NCBI RefSeq assembly: GCF_030408835.1
Contig: NZ_CP047357.1
Location: forward strand, 2,356,001-2,420,000
Reading direction: 5' to 3'
Origin: Corynebacterium freneyi
Lineage (GTDB): Bacteria > Actinomycetota > Actinomycetes > Mycobacteriales > Mycobacteriaceae
Length of the DNA: 64,000 nt
Every line of letters starts with the position of its first letter. The first letter of the stretch is position 1. The notes beneath the pieces are model-generated. The model did not search any database. It saw only the letters and a list, made by a program, of their open reading frames with translations, and was not told where the DNA came from. Made by a program: the position numbers and the translations under genes. This document shows positions 10,101-19,475 of the stretch, piece by piece.

Positions 10101-10637
10101 GCCGCGCCCGCCGCCGCCGGCGACGGCCTTGACGAACAGCGGGAACGTCATCCCCCGCGCGGCGTCCGCGAGCCCATCGAGGTCGTCGGTGGGCTCGGAC
10201 GACGCGAGCGTCGGCAAGCCCGCCGCCCGGGCCGCCGCGACGGCCGCCGCCTTGTCCCCCGTGAGATCGAGGACCTCCGGGTCCGGGCCGATGAACGTCA
10301 GCCCGGCCCCGGCGCACGCCCTGGCGAAATCGGCGTTCTCGCTGAGGAAACCGTAACCGGGGTACACGGCGTCGGCGCCCGCGCCGCGGGCCGCCTCCAC
10401 GATGGCCCCGACGTCCAGGTAAGCGCGGACGGCATGGCCCTCCTCGCCGATCTGGTGCGATTCGTCGGCCTTCGCGCGGTGCACCGCATTGCGGTCCTCC
10501 CACGGATACACCGCCACCGTGCCGATGCCGATCTCCGCGGCCGCCCGAAACGCACGGACGGCGATTTCACCGCGATTGGCCACCAACATTTTTCGGATGG
10601 GGCGATGCACCGGAGGCGCGCCCGTACCCTGATTCAC
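7185..10637 (-). CDS. pyc: Pyruvate carboxylase
   Basis: A single-chain, 1150-residue pyruvate carboxylase that makes oxaloacetate from pyruvate, bicarbonate and ATP, the main anaplerotic step feeding gltA. Domains: biotin carboxylase ([18 protein letters not shown], about 17-470, with an HTVTEEITDVD segment), carboxyltransferase starting with DTTYRDAHQSLLATR near 540, the conserved post-CT region, and the C-terminal biotinyl domain with EAMKMEGAI near 1110-1118. The GTG at 10637 is chosen because an AGGAG lies ten bases upstream; an in-frame TTG three codons earlier is too close to it. A long open frame on the opposite strand is a codon-bias shadow. Confidence 0.96.
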   Translation of the reverse strand: MNQGTGAPPVHRPIRKMLVANRGEIAVRAFRAAAEIGIGTVAVYPWEDRNAVHRAKADESHQIGEEGHAVRAYLDVGAIVEAARGAGADAVYPGYGFLSENADFARACAGAGLTFIGPDPEVLDLTGDKAAAVAAARAAGLPTLASSEPTDDLDGLADAARGMTFPLFVKAVAGGGGRGMRFVGGPDELASAVAAASREALAAFGDGTVYLEEAVIEPRHIEVQILGDATGEVIHLYERDCSVQRRHQKVVEIAPAPGLDPDLRDRICADAVAFARDIGYCGAGTVEFLVDASGRHVFIEMNPRIQVEHTVTEEITDVDLVAAQLRIAAGETLADLGLAQDGIRIRGAALQCRITTEDPANDFRPDTGRITVYRSPGGAGVRLDSAAQLGGEVSPHFDSMLVKLTCRGKDLPAAVARARRALAEFRIRGVATNLGFLRALLEEPDFLGGRVSTSFIADHPALLAGRPSADRASKLLNYLVDVTVNQPNGPRPDAVRPSTKLPAVDLSQPPPPGSRRLLRELGPEGFARRLRRSDAVAVTDTTYRDAHQSLLATRLRTSGLERAAAHSARLLPGIWSAEVWGGATYDVALRFLHEDPWERLDRIRAAMPDTCLQMLIRGRNTVGYAPYPAPVVDAFVAEAAESGIDVFRIFDALNDVERMRPAIDAVRATGTSVAEVALAYTGDLSDPAEDLYTLDYYLRLAEKAVDAGAHVLAIKDMAGLLRPSAAATLVRSLRSEFDLPVHVHTHDTAGGQLATYLAAIEAGADAVDVAASPLAGTTSQPSMAALVAALAHTGRDTGIDLAAVQSMEPYWEAVRAIYAPFESGIPGPTGRVYDHEIPGGQLSNLRTQSGALGLADRFEQVEDAYAGVNRILGRPPKVTPSSKVVGDLALQLVAAGVGAEEFADDPGIIDLPDSVLGFLRGDLGVPPGGWPEPLRGRILDGRTVPPEPAIDVDPGDERILAAGAGAGGEGRAELRGTLDRILFPGPAKEFREHRDAYGDVSVLTATQFFYGLREGEETVVHLDGGVDLIVRLESLSGPDGKGLRTAMCTVNGQLRPVTVRDRSVETATPQRERADESNPGHVAAPFAGVVTVTAEPGTRVSKGDQVGGIEAMKMEGAISAPCDGVVERVALTGPTRVEGGDLLLVVAPAE

Positions 10638-10719
10638 TGTCCACAAACTCCTTTTCGTCTGATGGTCGCCGCGCCGGCGGCTGTGGAGGGCCGACGGCGC
10701 GGGGCCGGGAACGTCGGCC

Positions 10720-11868
10720 CTACGCCGCCGGCGGGCTTCCGATCTCGCGCTGCTCCGGGCCGTTGTAGGCGCTCAGCGGGCGGATCAGCGAGTTGTCGCG
10801 GTACTGCTCCACGATGTGCGCCGTCCACCCGGCGACGCGGGCGATGACGAACAGCGGGGTGAAGAAGTCCACCGGGAAACCGAGCAGGTGGTAGGCCGGG
10901 CCGGCGGGGAAATCGAGGTTGGGCTTGATGCCCGTCCGCTCGTCCATGGCGTCGCGCATGTTCTCGTACATGGCCACCCACTTCGCCCCGTCGTGGCGCT
11001 CGGCCAGGGCCCGGAAGGAGGCCTCCATCGACGGCACGCGGGAATCGCCCTTCTTGTACACGCGGTGCCCGAAGCCCATGATCAGGTCCTTGTTGTCCAG
11101 TGCATCGTTGACCCACTGCGCGGCCTTGTCCGGGTCGTCGATCTCGAGCATCGTGTGCATGACGAACTCGTTGGCGCCGCCGTGGAGCGGCCCCTTCAGC
11201 GCGCCGATGGCGCCGGTGATGGCCGAGTACACGTCAGAGCGGGTCGAGGTGATCACGCGGCCGGTGAACGTCGACGCGTTGAAGGAGTGCTCGGCGTAGA
11301 GGATCAGCGACTTCTCGAAATCGCGGACGTCGTCGACGTTCGACGCCGGGGAGTCGGAGCCGTTGCCGAAGACCATCGACAGGAGGTTCTCGGCGACGGA
11401 CTTCGACGGGTCGGGGGCGACGATGTCCTTGCCCTCGCGGCGGCGGATGTCCATGGCCAGGACCATCGGCAACTGGGCCAGCAGGCGGTGGCCGACCTCG
11501 GTGATGTGCTCGGCGTCCGGCGTGAAGTGATCTTGGTCCTTGGTACCCATGTAGGACACGGCGGTGCGCATGACGTCCATCGGGTGGCAGTCCCGCGGCA
11601 GCGAGTGGATGAGGGCGATCAGGCCCGGATCGAGGCTGCGGTAGGAGCGGCCCTTCTCGTTGAACTCGCGCAGCTGCTCGGCGGTGGGCAGCTCGCCGTT
11701 CCACAGGAGGTAGAAGACCTCCTCGAAACTGCAGTTGGCGACGAGATCCTGGACCGCGTAGCCGCGGTAGGTCAGGGAGTTGGTCTCGGGCATGACCTTC
11801 GAGACGGCGGTGTAGTCGGCGATGACGCCGTTGAGGCCCTTGCGGACGTCGGGGGTGTGATCAGTCAT
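10720..11868 (-). CDS. prpC: 2-methylcitrate synthase
   Basis: A 382-residue citrate synthase family protein that condenses propionyl-CoA with oxaloacetate. Conserved blocks are ETNSLTYRGYAVQDL, GPLHGGANEFVM (first catalytic His) and GFGHRVYKKGD (second, near 268), then the catalytic Asp near NLDFPAG. Third gene of prpDBC: its ATG overlaps the prpB stop by eight bases and has a GGAG site. It is shorter than the GltA-type synthase at 39054-40349 and lacks that protein's N-terminal domain, which together with the operon supports the methylcitrate role. Confidence 0.94.
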   Translation of the reverse strand: MTDHTPDVRKGLNGVIADYTAVSKVMPETNSLTYRGYAVQDLVANCSFEEVFYLLWNGELPTAEQLREFNEKGRSYRSLDPGLIALIHSLPRDCHPMDVMRTAVSYMGTKDQDHFTPDAEHITEVGHRLLAQLPMVLAMDIRRREGKDIVAPDPSKSVAENLLSMVFGNGSDSPASNVDDVRDFEKSLILYAEHSFNASTFTGRVITSTRSDVYSAITGAIGALKGPLHGGANEFVMHTMLEIDDPDKAAQWVNDALDNKDLIMGFGHRVYKKGDSRVPSMEASFRALAERHDGAKWVAMYENMRDAMDERTGIKPNLDFPAGPAYHLLGFPVDFFTPLFVIARVAGWTAHIVEQYRDNSLIRPLSAYNGPEQREIGSPPAA

Positions 11869-12808
11869 TGGAGGCTCCGTACGTGAAGAGGGTGGAATCG
11901 AAGGAATTGAAATCGGCGTAGCCGTTGAGCTCGTAGAGCCGGCTGCGGTGCTGCATCCGGTCGAGCCAGGCGGCCTGGGTGCCGTCGGCGGCGAGGTCCC
12001 GAAGGGCCTCCTCCACCGCGCCCATGGCGACGCGGAGAGTGGTCACCGGGTAGATGACGGCCTCGTACCCGATGCGCTCGAGGGTTCCGGCGTCGATGAG
12101 CTCGGACTTCCCGAACTCCGTCATGTTGGCCAGCAGGGGCACGTCGACGGCTTCGCGGAACGCCTCGAACTCGGACTCGTCGGCGAGGGCCTCGGTGAAG
12201 ATGAGGTCGGCGCCCGCGTCGGCGTAGGCGCGCGCCCGGTCGATCGCGGAGTCGAGGCCCTCCACTCCGCGGGCGTCGGTGCGGGCGCAGATGACGAAGT
12301 CCGGGTCCCTGCGCGCGGCCGCGGCCGCCCCGATGCGCCGCACCATCTCGGCGGCCGGAACAACGTCCTTTCCGTCGAGATGGCCGCAGCGCTTCGGGTT
12401 GACCTGGTCCTCCAGGTGGAGGCCTGCGATGCCGGCATCCTCCATCTCGACGACCGCGCGCGCCGCGGACATGGGCTCGCCGAACCCGGTGTCGGCGTCG
12501 ATGAGCACCGGCAGCCCGGTGACCCGGGCGACCTGGCGGCCGCGGTGGGCCACCTCGGTCAGCGTGGTCAGCCCGATGTCCGGCAGCGCCATGTCGGCGG
12601 CGACGACCGCCCCGGAAACGTAGACGCCCTCGAAGCCGATGTCCTCGATGAGGCGCGCCGTCAGCGGGTTCATCGCCCCGACGAAACGCTGGATGCGCCC
12701 GGAGGCCAGCCCGTCGCGGAACGCCCGGCGGCGATCTGCCGGGCACGCCGCGGGACTGAACGGCGAACCGGCGCCGGAGGCTGCGGCAGAAGTTGCGTCG
12801 GCGGCCAT
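11861..12808 (-). CDS. prpB: 2-methylisocitrate lyase
   Basis: A 315-residue member of the isocitrate lyase/PEP mutase superfamily. It cleaves 2-methylisocitrate to pyruvate and succinate, the last step of the methylcitrate cycle. The active-site loop KRCGHLDGKD carries Cys141, and DADTGFGEP (104-112) supplies the Mg2+-binding Asp. About 30 Ala-rich residues precede the fold (RRAFRDGL...). Its ATG overlaps the prpD stop by one base (TGATG) and its stop overlaps the prpC start, so the three genes are translationally coupled. A large in-frame extension into prpD is not coding. Confidence 0.94.
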   Translation of the reverse strand: MAADATSAAASGAGSPFSPAACPADRRRAFRDGLASGRIQRFVGAMNPLTARLIEDIGFEGVYVSGAVVAADMALPDIGLTTLTEVAHRGRQVARVTGLPVLIDADTGFGEPMSAARAVVEMEDAGIAGLHLEDQVNPKRCGHLDGKDVVPAAEMVRRIGAAAAARRDPDFVICARTDARGVEGLDSAIDRARAYADAGADLIFTEALADESEFEAFREAVDVPLLANMTEFGKSELIDAGTLERIGYEAVIYPVTTLRVAMGAVEEALRDLAADGTQAAWLDRMQHRSRLYELNGYADFNSFDSTLFTYGASND

Positions 12809-14310
12809 CAGAAGATGCCCCCGGGAATCTGCGGGGCGCGGGCGAGCACGTCGTCGGAAAGCACGAAGCCGAGCCGGCCGAGCTCGCCCGGTGCCAGGTC
12901 GGCCGCGTTGCGGGCAGCCTCCAGGAAGCGGTCCTGCTCCGCGTCGTCGACGATGCCCTCGGCGAGGACGCGGAACTTGTTCTCGTACTGCTCGCGGGCG
13001 AAGGGGCGGTCGCCGAGCGGATGGGCGTCGGCGATGGCCAGCTCGTCGGCGATGACCGTGCCGTCCTTCAGCGTGACCTCCGCGCGGCAGCCGAAGGCCT
13101 TCTCGTTCGGATCCTGCGAGTGGTAGCGGCGGGTCCACTCGGGATCCTCGACGGTGGAGATCTTGTTCCACAGCTCGATGGTCGACGGGCGGGCGGCGCG
13201 CTCCGGGGCGTAGCTGTCCTCGTGGTGCCAGCCGCCGTCCTCCAGCGCGACGGCGAAGATGTACATGACCGAGTGGTCGAGGGTCTCGCGCGAGGCCTTC
13301 GGGTCGAACTTCTGCGGGTCGTTCGAGCCGGTGCCAATGACCACGTGGGTGTGGTGTGACGTGTGGAGCACGATGGACTCCACCTGCGACAGATCGCCGA
13401 TCCGGTCGCGCATGCGCCGGGCGAGGTCGATGGGCGCCTGCGACTGGTACTCCGCGGAATGCTCCTTGGTGTAGGTGTCCAGGATGGCCCGCTTCTCCTC
13501 GCCCGCGGCGGGCAGCGGCACCGTGTACTCCTTCTCCGGGCCGCCGAGCAGCCAGGCGATGACGCCGTCCTCGCCCTCCCAGATCGGGGACGGGGCGCCC
13601 TCGCCGCGCATCGCGCGGTCCACGGCCTCGACGGCCATCTTGCCCGCGAAGGCCGGGGCGAATGCCTTCCAGGAGCTGATCTCGCCCTTCCGCGACTGGC
13701 GCGTCGCGGTGGTCGTGTGCAGCGCCTGGCCGACGGCCTGGTAGATCGTTTCGGCGTCGAGGCCCAGCAGGGTGCCGATGCCGGCGGCGGCCGACGGGCC
13801 GAGGTGGGCGACGTGGTCGATCTTGTGCTCGTGGAGGCAGATGCCGCGCACCAGGTTGACCTGGATCTCGTAGCCGGTGGCGATGCCGCGGATCAGGTCG
13901 GCGCCGCCGAGGCCCTTGTGCTGGGCGACGGCGAGGATCGACGGGATGTTGTCGCCCGGGTGCGAGTACTCGGCGGCCAGGAAGGTGTCGTGGAAGTCGA
14001 GTTCGCGCACGGCGACTCCGTTCGCCCAGGCCGCCCACTCGGGCGAGACCGTGTCGCCGACCCCGAAGACGGTCGCGCCAGGCTCCGCCGGGTGGGCCAG
14101 GGCCTGCGCGCGGGCGGTGGACACCGGGCGGCGCAGGACCGACGCCGCGGCGACGGCCGCGTTGTCGATGATGCGGTTGACGATCATCTCTTCGACGTCG
14201 CCGGGGACCGCCACCGGATCCACCGCGACCTCGGCGATCTTCCACGCGAGGTGTTCGCCGCGCGGGAACTCCTCGGCGGAACGGCGGGTGCGGACGATGT
14301 GGTTCTCCAT
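12808..14310 (-). CDS. prpD: 2-methylcitrate dehydratase
   Basis: A 500-residue MmgE/PrpD family dehydratase, the usual length in C. glutamicum, converting 2-methylcitrate to methyl-aconitate. Recognisable segments: an N-terminal helical domain ([16 protein letters not shown]), [30 protein letters not shown] and [19 protein letters not shown]. The ATG at 14310 has an AGGAG about 12 bases upstream; an earlier in-frame codon lacks conservation. First gene of prpDBC, divergent from prpR, with about 200 bp between them that should hold the control sites. Confidence 0.93.
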   Translation of the reverse strand: MENHIVRTRRSAEEFPRGEHLAWKIAEVAVDPVAVPGDVEEMIVNRIIDNAAVAAASVLRRPVSTARAQALAHPAEPGATVFGVGDTVSPEWAAWANGVAVRELDFHDTFLAAEYSHPGDNIPSILAVAQHKGLGGADLIRGIATGYEIQVNLVRGICLHEHKIDHVAHLGPSAAAGIGTLLGLDAETIYQAVGQALHTTTATRQSRKGEISSWKAFAPAFAGKMAVEAVDRAMRGEGAPSPIWEGEDGVIAWLLGGPEKEYTVPLPAAGEEKRAILDTYTKEHSAEYQSQAPIDLARRMRDRIGDLSQVESIVLHTSHHTHVVIGTGSNDPQKFDPKASRETLDHSVMYIFAVALEDGGWHHEDSYAPERAARPSTIELWNKISTVEDPEWTRRYHSQDPNEKAFGCRAEVTLKDGTVIADELAIADAHPLGDRPFAREQYENKFRVLAEGIVDDAEQDRFLEAARNAADLAPGELGRLGFVLSDDVLARAPQIPGGIF

Positions 14311-14444
14311 GGTGCTGGTGATGCTCCTAGGTCTGGTCGATCCCCCACCCATCCGGGGAGATCTGCGTCACAACCGAACCTAAGCAGTGACTTTCGACAC
14401 CGATAGAGTTTCCCATGGCGTATTTTTGTTTCCACAGGAGAGCG

Positions 14445-14468
14445 AAATTGCGAAACTTGCGTAATTGC
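14445..14468. promoter_or_regulatory. Candidate PrpR operator between prpD and prpR
   Basis: Three TTGC cores at 14448, 14457 and 14465 lie in an AT-rich stretch 50-70 bp before the prpR start. RamB/PrpR family regulators are reported to bind TTTGCAAA-like sequences. The role is inferred from position and resemblance only. Confidence 0.4.
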
Positions 14469-14517
14469 CTGGTGAGAAGGCATTTCGGCATCGCGCGGTG
14501 CCGGGGAAGGAGGATAC

Positions 14518-15951
14518 ATGTCACGGGTTTTCGCGGGTGCGCGCATCCGCGCAATGCGAAAGGAGCGCGGGCTGACGCAGGTCGAGATGGCACGGAAGCT
14601 CGGCTTTTCGACGAGCTACCTCAATCAGCTGGAGAACGATCACCGGCCGCTGACGGTGACGACGCTGATGCGCCTGACGTCCGTGTTCGACGTGCCGGCC
14701 GAGTATTTCTCCGGCGAACGCGCCTCCCGCACCGCCACCGCCCTGCAGCAGTCGCTGTCCGACGCCCTGGGGCGCACGCCGGCGCTCGGGGAGCTGTCGG
14801 ACTTCGCCACGCGGTTCCCCGATCTCGCGCAGGACATGCTGACCATGTCCCGGCTCGCGTCGGCGCGGTCGGCGGCACCGGAACCGGGCGGCCCGCCGGC
14901 GGCGCAGGAGCCCTCCGCTCCCCCGCATGAGCTGGTCAGGGACTTCTTCCACGCCAACGCCAACTACTTCGACGCCGTCGACCGGGAAGCCGAGGCGCTG
15001 TCCGAGCGCCTGCCCATGCCCCGCGGCGAACGGGCCGACGCGCTCCGGCGCATCCTCGAATCCGAGCACGGCATCACGGTCACCAGAACGCCCGTCGCCT
15101 ACGACTCGGGCGACGGGCACCTGCTGCCGCGCCGCGTGTACGACGCCACCGCCCGGAACCTGCGCCTGCGGGGCGATCTGACCCGCACCCAGGCGACGTT
15201 CGAGATGGCCATGCAGCTGGCGTTCCTGCGCCACGGGGAGCTGCTGCGCGGGCAGCTGGACCCGGGCGCGCTGCCGACCGCCGACTCCATGGAGCTGGCC
15301 ACCTTCGGGCTGGCCCAGTACTTCGCGGCGGCGGTCGTCCTGCCGTACGCCCCCTTCATCCGGGAGGCCGAGAAACTCGCGTACGACATCGACCAGCTCA
15401 AGATCCGGTTCGGCGCCGGCTTCGAAACCATCGCCCAGCGCCTGTCCACGCTGCAGCGACCCGGGATGTCGGGGGTGCCGCTGTTTTTGCTGCGGTCCGA
15501 CCGCGCCGGCAACATATCCAAGCGCCAGTCGGCCACCGCGTTCCACTTTTCGCGCCACGGCGGGTCGTGCCCGCTGTGGGTCCTGCACCGCGCGTTCGAT
15601 CAGCGGCAGACGATCGTGCGGCAGGTGTCGAGCATGCCCGACGGCCGCGCCTACCTGTGGATAGCCCGCACCGTCGCGCACCCGCGCGGGGGTTTCGGCG
15701 TCGACCCCACCGAGTACTCCATCGGCCTGGGCTGCGATCTCGACGACGCCCACCGGCTGGTGTATTCGCGGGGCCTGGAGCTCAATCCGGACCGGGCGGT
15801 GCCCATCGGCCCCGGCTGCGCGACGTGCCCGCGGACGGCCTGCATGCAGCGGGCTTTCCCGCCGGCGGGCACGGCGGTGCTCATCGACGAGAACGTCTCG
15901 CCGTCCGTCCCGTACGGGCACGCCGAGCCCGGCACGGGGATTGGCACCTGA
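14518..15951 (+). CDS. prpR: Short-chain acyl-CoA-responsive regulator of propionate genes (RamB/PrpR family)
   Basis: A 477-residue RamB/PrpR family regulator. Residues 5-60 form a Cro/C1 helix-turn-helix ([20 protein letters not shown]...[10 protein letters not shown]). The middle is a peptidase-like (DUF955) domain, and the C-terminal domain holds [13 protein letters not shown] near 432-444, three Cys matching the iron-sulfur site described for Mycobacterium tuberculosis PrpR. The family senses propionyl/methylcitrate-pathway acyl-CoAs and activates prpDBC. An AAGGAGG site precedes the ATG. Divergent from prpD; glpK starts 25 bp after its stop. Confidence 0.92.
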   Translation: MSRVFAGARIRAMRKERGLTQVEMARKLGFSTSYLNQLENDHRPLTVTTLMRLTSVFDVPAEYFSGERASRTATALQQSLSDALGRTPALGELSDFATRFPDLAQDMLTMSRLASARSAAPEPGGPPAAQEPSAPPHELVRDFFHANANYFDAVDREAEALSERLPMPRGERADALRRILESEHGITVTRTPVAYDSGDGHLLPRRVYDATARNLRLRGDLTRTQATFEMAMQLAFLRHGELLRGQLDPGALPTADSMELATFGLAQYFAAAVVLPYAPFIREAEKLAYDIDQLKIRFGAGFETIAQRLSTLQRPGMSGVPLFLLRSDRAGNISKRQSATAFHFSRHGGSCPLWVLHRAFDQRQTIVRQVSSMPDGRAYLWIARTVAHPRGGFGVDPTEYSIGLGCDLDDAHRLVYSRGLELNPDRAVPIGPGCATCPRTACMQRAFPPAGTAVLIDENVSPSVPYGHAEPGTGIGT

Positions 15952-15976
15952 TGCGCGGCGCCCGGCCCGTAGACTC

Positions 15977-17554
15977 ATGGGCGTGAGAATCCCCGGGCAG
16001 TTCAAAACCGAGTTCGACGCGCAGGCCCGCGCGCTGTTCCAGCCGGGCGGCGGAGCCGTCGTCGCGGCAATCGACCAGGGCACGACGTCGACGCGGTGCA
16101 TCCTGTTCGACAGGGAGGGTCGGTGCCGCGGCACCAGCCAAATGGAGCACCGGCAGATCATGCCGCGGCCGGGGTGGGTCGAGCATGATCCGGAGGAGAT
16201 CTGGCGCAACACCCGCCGCGTCATCGCGGACGTCATGGCGGACGAGGAGTGGACGGCCGCCGACGTCGCCGCCGTCGGCATCACCAACCAGCGCGAGACC
16301 ACCATCGTGTGGGACCGGCACACCGGCCGCGCCATCTACAACGCCATCGTCTGGCAGGACACCCGCACCGAGGAAATGTGCAGGAAGCTTCGCGACGAGG
16401 TCGGCGAGGAGAGGGTCCGCCGCATCACCGGTCTTCCGGTCTCGACGTATTTCTCCGGGCCGAAGATCGCCTGGATCCTGGACAACGTGGAGGGCGCCCG
16501 CCGGCGGGCGGAGGCCGGCGACCTGCTGTTCGGCACCGTCGACACGTGGCTGACGTGGAACCTCACCCGCCGCGAGGGCCGGGCGCTGCACGTCACCGAC
16601 GTCACGAACGCGTCGCGGACGATGCTCATGAACCTGGAGACCCTCGAGTGGGACCAGGGCCTGTGCGAGGCCATGGGCATCCCCATGGAGATGCTGCCGG
16701 CCATCGCGAGCTCGTCGCAGTACCTGGGCAAGGTGCGGTGGAACGGGCCGCTGCACGGCGCGGCCATCGGCGGCATCCTCGGCGACCAGCAGGCCGCCAC
16801 GTTCGGCCAGGCCTGCCTGGAACCCGGCGAGGCGAAGAACACGTACGGCACGGGCAATTTCCTGCTGCTCAACACCGGCACGGTCGCGCAGCGCTCCGAC
16901 CACGGGTTGATCACGACGGTCGCCTACCGCATCGGCGACGACCTGCCCGTCTACGCGCTCGAAGGGTCGATCGCCGTGACCGGTTCGCTCATCCAGTGGC
17001 TCCGGGACAATCTCGGCCTCATCCCCGATGCGCCGGCCGTCGAAAAGCTCGCGGAAACCGTCGACGACAACGGCGGCTGCTACATCGTGCCCGCCTTTTC
17101 CGGGCTGCTGGCGCCGCATTGGCGGCCGGACGCGCGCGGCGTCATCGCGGGGTTGACGCGGTACATCAACAAGGGCCACATCGCCCGCGCCGCCCTCGAG
17201 GCCACCGCGTACCAGACCCGCGAGGTCGTGGAGGCCATGAACCGAGACTCCGGCGTCAGCCTGACCACCCTGCGCGTCGACGGCGGCATGGTGCCCAACA
17301 ACCTGCTCATGCAGTTCCAGGCGGACATCCTCGGAGTGCCCGTGACGCGGCCGGTGATCACCGAAACCACGGCTCTCGGCGCCGCCTACGCCGCCGGCCT
17401 GACCGTGGGTTTCTGGGAATCGACCGACGAGATCCGGGCGATGTGGCGCGAGGACCGGACCTTCGTGCCCGACATGGAAGCCGACCGCCGCGACGCCCTT
17501 TACTCCGAGTGGGGCAAAGCCGTCGAACGCACCCTGGACTGGGTGGAGGACTGA
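15977..17554 (+). CDS. glpK: Glycerol kinase
   Basis: A 525-residue FGGY-family kinase that phosphorylates glycerol to glycerol 3-phosphate. Motifs: phosphate-1 loop [10 protein letters not shown] near 31-40, [22 protein letters not shown] near 287 and [15 protein letters not shown] near 373. About 28 residues precede the usual start of the fold; ATG 15977 and GTG 15983 are both possible and neither has a good ribosome site, so the start is uncertain. It follows prpR by 25 bp and may be co-transcribed. No glpF or glpD is nearby. It ends 11 bp from the convergent cobF with no obvious terminator. Confidence 0.92.
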   Translation: MGVRIPGQFKTEFDAQARALFQPGGGAVVAAIDQGTTSTRCILFDREGRCRGTSQMEHRQIMPRPGWVEHDPEEIWRNTRRVIADVMADEEWTAADVAAVGITNQRETTIVWDRHTGRAIYNAIVWQDTRTEEMCRKLRDEVGEERVRRITGLPVSTYFSGPKIAWILDNVEGARRRAEAGDLLFGTVDTWLTWNLTRREGRALHVTDVTNASRTMLMNLETLEWDQGLCEAMGIPMEMLPAIASSSQYLGKVRWNGPLHGAAIGGILGDQQAATFGQACLEPGEAKNTYGTGNFLLLNTGTVAQRSDHGLITTVAYRIGDDLPVYALEGSIAVTGSLIQWLRDNLGLIPDAPAVEKLAETVDDNGGCYIVPAFSGLLAPHWRPDARGVIAGLTRYINKGHIARAALEATAYQTREVVEAMNRDSGVSLTTLRVDGGMVPNNLLMQFQADILGVPVTRPVITETTALGAAYAAGLTVGFWESTDEIRAMWREDRTFVPDMEADRRDALYSEWGKAVERTLDWVED

Positions 17555-17565
17555 CGTCCGGGCCC

Positions 17566-18423
17566 CTACTCCCCCGCGTCGGTCGTGCCCGCCGGACGCA
17601 GCAAGTAGATGTCCATGATCCAACCGTGCTCGGCGCGCAGCTCGGCCTTCAGCGTCGCCAGTTCCCCGCCGATCTCCCCGACCCGGCCGCGGCGCAGCAC
17701 CTCCATCGGGGTGCCCAGGTAGGCGCCCCACAGGATCTCCTCGTCGGCGTCGGCATGCTCCAGCCACGCCGCGGCCCCGTCGAGCATGACCACCGCGTCG
17801 GTGCCCGCCGGCCGCTCGCCCAGGCGGCGCCCCGTGGTCACCAAAACCGGGCGCCCGATGCGATTCAGCGTCGTCGCGTGCGCCGCCGTCAGCGCCTGCA
17901 CTGCGGTGATGCCGGGGATCACGCGGACCTCGAGCTCCGCCCCCAGCCCCCGGATGCGATCGAGGATCCGCAACGTCGAGTCGTACAACGACGGGTCGCC
18001 CCACACCAGGAACGCACCGCGCCGCGCACCGCCCTCGGACGGCGCCAACGACCGCGTCATGGCGTCGTAAAGCAACTCGGCCCGCGCCCGATGCCAATCG
18101 CGCACCACGCCCGCATAATCCGCCGGCGCCCGATCCCGCGGCGGATCCGACACGACCACCAACTCCACGTGCGGAGCATGGGCGTCGAGGATGACGCGGC
18201 GCGCATCGAGCAGATCCGCCTTCGCCTCTCCCTTGTCCAACGCGAACACCACGTCGACGTTCTGCAGCGCCTCGATGGCCTCCACCGTCACGTGCGCGGG
18301 ACTGCCCGCACCGATGCCGATGACGTCGATGCCCAGCACCGCCGGGGCGTCGTTGGCGTCGGTGACCGTGGGCTTTTGCACTTCCTGGACCTCGCTGCAT
18401 CGGACTTTCCCGACGCGGACCAT
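17566..18423 (-). CDS. cobF: Precorrin-6A synthase (deacetylating), CobF-like
   Basis: An SAM-dependent tetrapyrrole methylase of about 270-285 residues. The N-terminus has the family glycine loop (VIGIGAGSPAHVTVEAIEAL), followed by GAFLVWGDPSLYDS and VIPGITAVQAL, typical of corrin-ring methyltransferases. The pattern fits CobF, which methylates C1 of precorrin-5 and releases acetate in aerobic cobalamin synthesis. No other cob gene is in the window, so it stands alone as in several corynebacteria. Start is uncertain: ATG 18423 is given, GTG 18381 (271 aa) has a slightly better upstream AGG and is equally likely. Confidence 0.85.
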   Translation of the reverse strand: MVRVGKVRCSEVQEVQKPTVTDANDAPAVLGIDVIGIGAGSPAHVTVEAIEALQNVDVVFALDKGEAKADLLDARRVILDAHAPHVELVVVSDPPRDRAPADYAGVVRDWHRARAELLYDAMTRSLAPSEGGARRGAFLVWGDPSLYDSTLRILDRIRGLGAELEVRVIPGITAVQALTAAHATTLNRIGRPVLVTTGRRLGERPAGTDAVVMLDGAAAWLEHADADEEILWGAYLGTPMEVLRRGRVGEIGGELATLKAELRAEHGWIMDIYLLRPAGTTDAGE

Positions 18424-18521
18424 CGGCCGGGCTGGCCCCATCGTAGACCGGGCGCACCGTGGGGTAATGTTGTGGCGTCGCGACGCGGCACGCGCCTCAG
18501 CGCCCCGCACGTCGCCGACTC

Positions 18522-18597
18522 GCCCCAGTAGCTCAGTGGATAGAGCACGGCTCTCCTAAAGCCGGTGTCGCAGGTTCGATTCCTGCCTGGGGCACCA
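18522..18597 (+). tRNA. tRNA-Arg (anticodon CCT)
   Basis: A complete cloverleaf: acceptor stem GCCCCAG/CTGGGGC, D arm AGCTCAGTGGATAGAGC, anticodon stem CGGCT/AGCCG around the loop CTCCTAA (anticodon CCT), T arm with GGTTCGATTCC, and encoded CCA at 18595-18597. It reads AGG codons, which are rare in this GC-rich genome. Confidence 0.96.
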
Positions 18598-19012
18598 CGA
18601 AACAACCCCCGGCCTTCGGCAATAGGTCGGGGACTGCCGCGTTGAAGGGGTCGAAACCCGCCTAAGCCCACAAAAACCCCGCGAGTTGATTCCCACCCCG
18701 CCGCCGACCGCGACGACCGGGCCCGCCTCCCGGCCCGCCACCCGAACGGGGGCCGCAACCACCCGAACACACCCCTTGCGGACGCCGTTCCGGCAGGTCA
18801 CGGGGCATCGATCACCGTTAGCCCGGGGTGGGGCGAATCTCGCCGGGCGCAGGTGCCCCGACCATGGTTAGGGTCGAAGGTGGACATGGTGCATTCGGTC
18901 ATCGGGTGCGCCCGGAAGAACCGACGCCCCCCCCCCTGAAGGCCGGCCCGGTCGCACGAGGGTTTTCGGGACTTCCGCCGACAGTGGAAGCATCCACGGA
19001 AAGGACCCCGCA
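18598..19012 (+). other. 415-bp intergenic region with a C10 tract
   Basis: No credible gene. A small hairpin (CCCCGGCC / GGTCGGGG, about 18606-18632) follows the tRNA and may end its transcript. A run of ten C lies at 18927-18936, about 75 bp before the next start codon. The rest appears unstructured. Confidence 0.5.
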
Positions 19013-19345
19013 ATGCCCGCCTCCAGGAAGCCCGCGTTCACCGACGTCGACGGCGTGAAGGTTTTCGCCCGTCTCACCGACATCGACGGCCACCTCCGCC
19101 TGCGCCTCGTCGACGAAAACGAGAAGCAGATTCTCCTGCTCAATTTCTACGACGCCAAGCAGCTCGGCGCGGCGGTGGACATGTTCCTCGGCCAGCGTTA
19201 CGGCGCGAACTTCTCCGAGCTCGACGGCAACATCTCCCTCGAGGACCGCAAGGAGCTCTTCCACGAGGAACTCGAGGAACTCGAGGAGAAGCTGAAGAAG
19301 GAAGCCGAGGAGGAGAAGGCCCGTCGCGCCCGCGGCGAGCTCTAA
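19013..19345 (+). CDS. Small acidic coiled-coil protein, function unknown
   Basis: A 110-residue protein that I cannot assign. The first 70 residues look like a small alpha/beta unit (GVKVFARLTDIDGHLRLRLV, then NFYDAKQLGAAVDMFLGQRYG). The last 40 are an almost pure Glu/Lys heptad-like helix (HEELEELEEKLKKEAEEE), a likely coiled coil. No signal or membrane segment. An AAAGGA site lies before the ATG and a strong terminator follows, so it is probably a single-gene transcript. Confidence 0.75.
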   Translation: MPASRKPAFTDVDGVKVFARLTDIDGHLRLRLVDENEKQILLLNFYDAKQLGAAVDMFLGQRYGANFSELDGNISLEDRKELFHEELEELEEKLKKEAEEEKARRARGEL

Positions 19346-19425
19346 GCTTCCCGCCGACCCCTTACCTCCGGCACGCCCTAGCACGCCGCACGCGCGCACG
19401 TGAGCGTCTCCGGCCCTGCTTTACG

Positions 19426-19465
19426 ACGCCGACCCGCCCCACCGAGGGGCGTGGTCGGCGTTTTC
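19426..19465 (+). terminator. Rho-independent terminator
   Basis: ACGCCGACC (19426-19434) pairs with GGTCGGCGT (19453-19461), with an inner CCCC/GGGG stem and a trailing TTTT. It ends the transcript of the small acidic protein. Confidence 0.8.
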
Positions 19466-19475
19466 ATTCCGGTTG

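Noticed and set aside
7395..10847. 1150-codon open frame antisense to pyc
   Set aside because: Arg/Gly/His-rich, repetitive translation with no domain; shadow of pyc.
11861..14245. 794-codon frame that would fuse a prpD-region extension to PrpB
   Set aside because: The extension is the wrong frame of prpD; PrpB similarity starts only after ATG 12808, which overlaps the prpD stop as in a normal operon.
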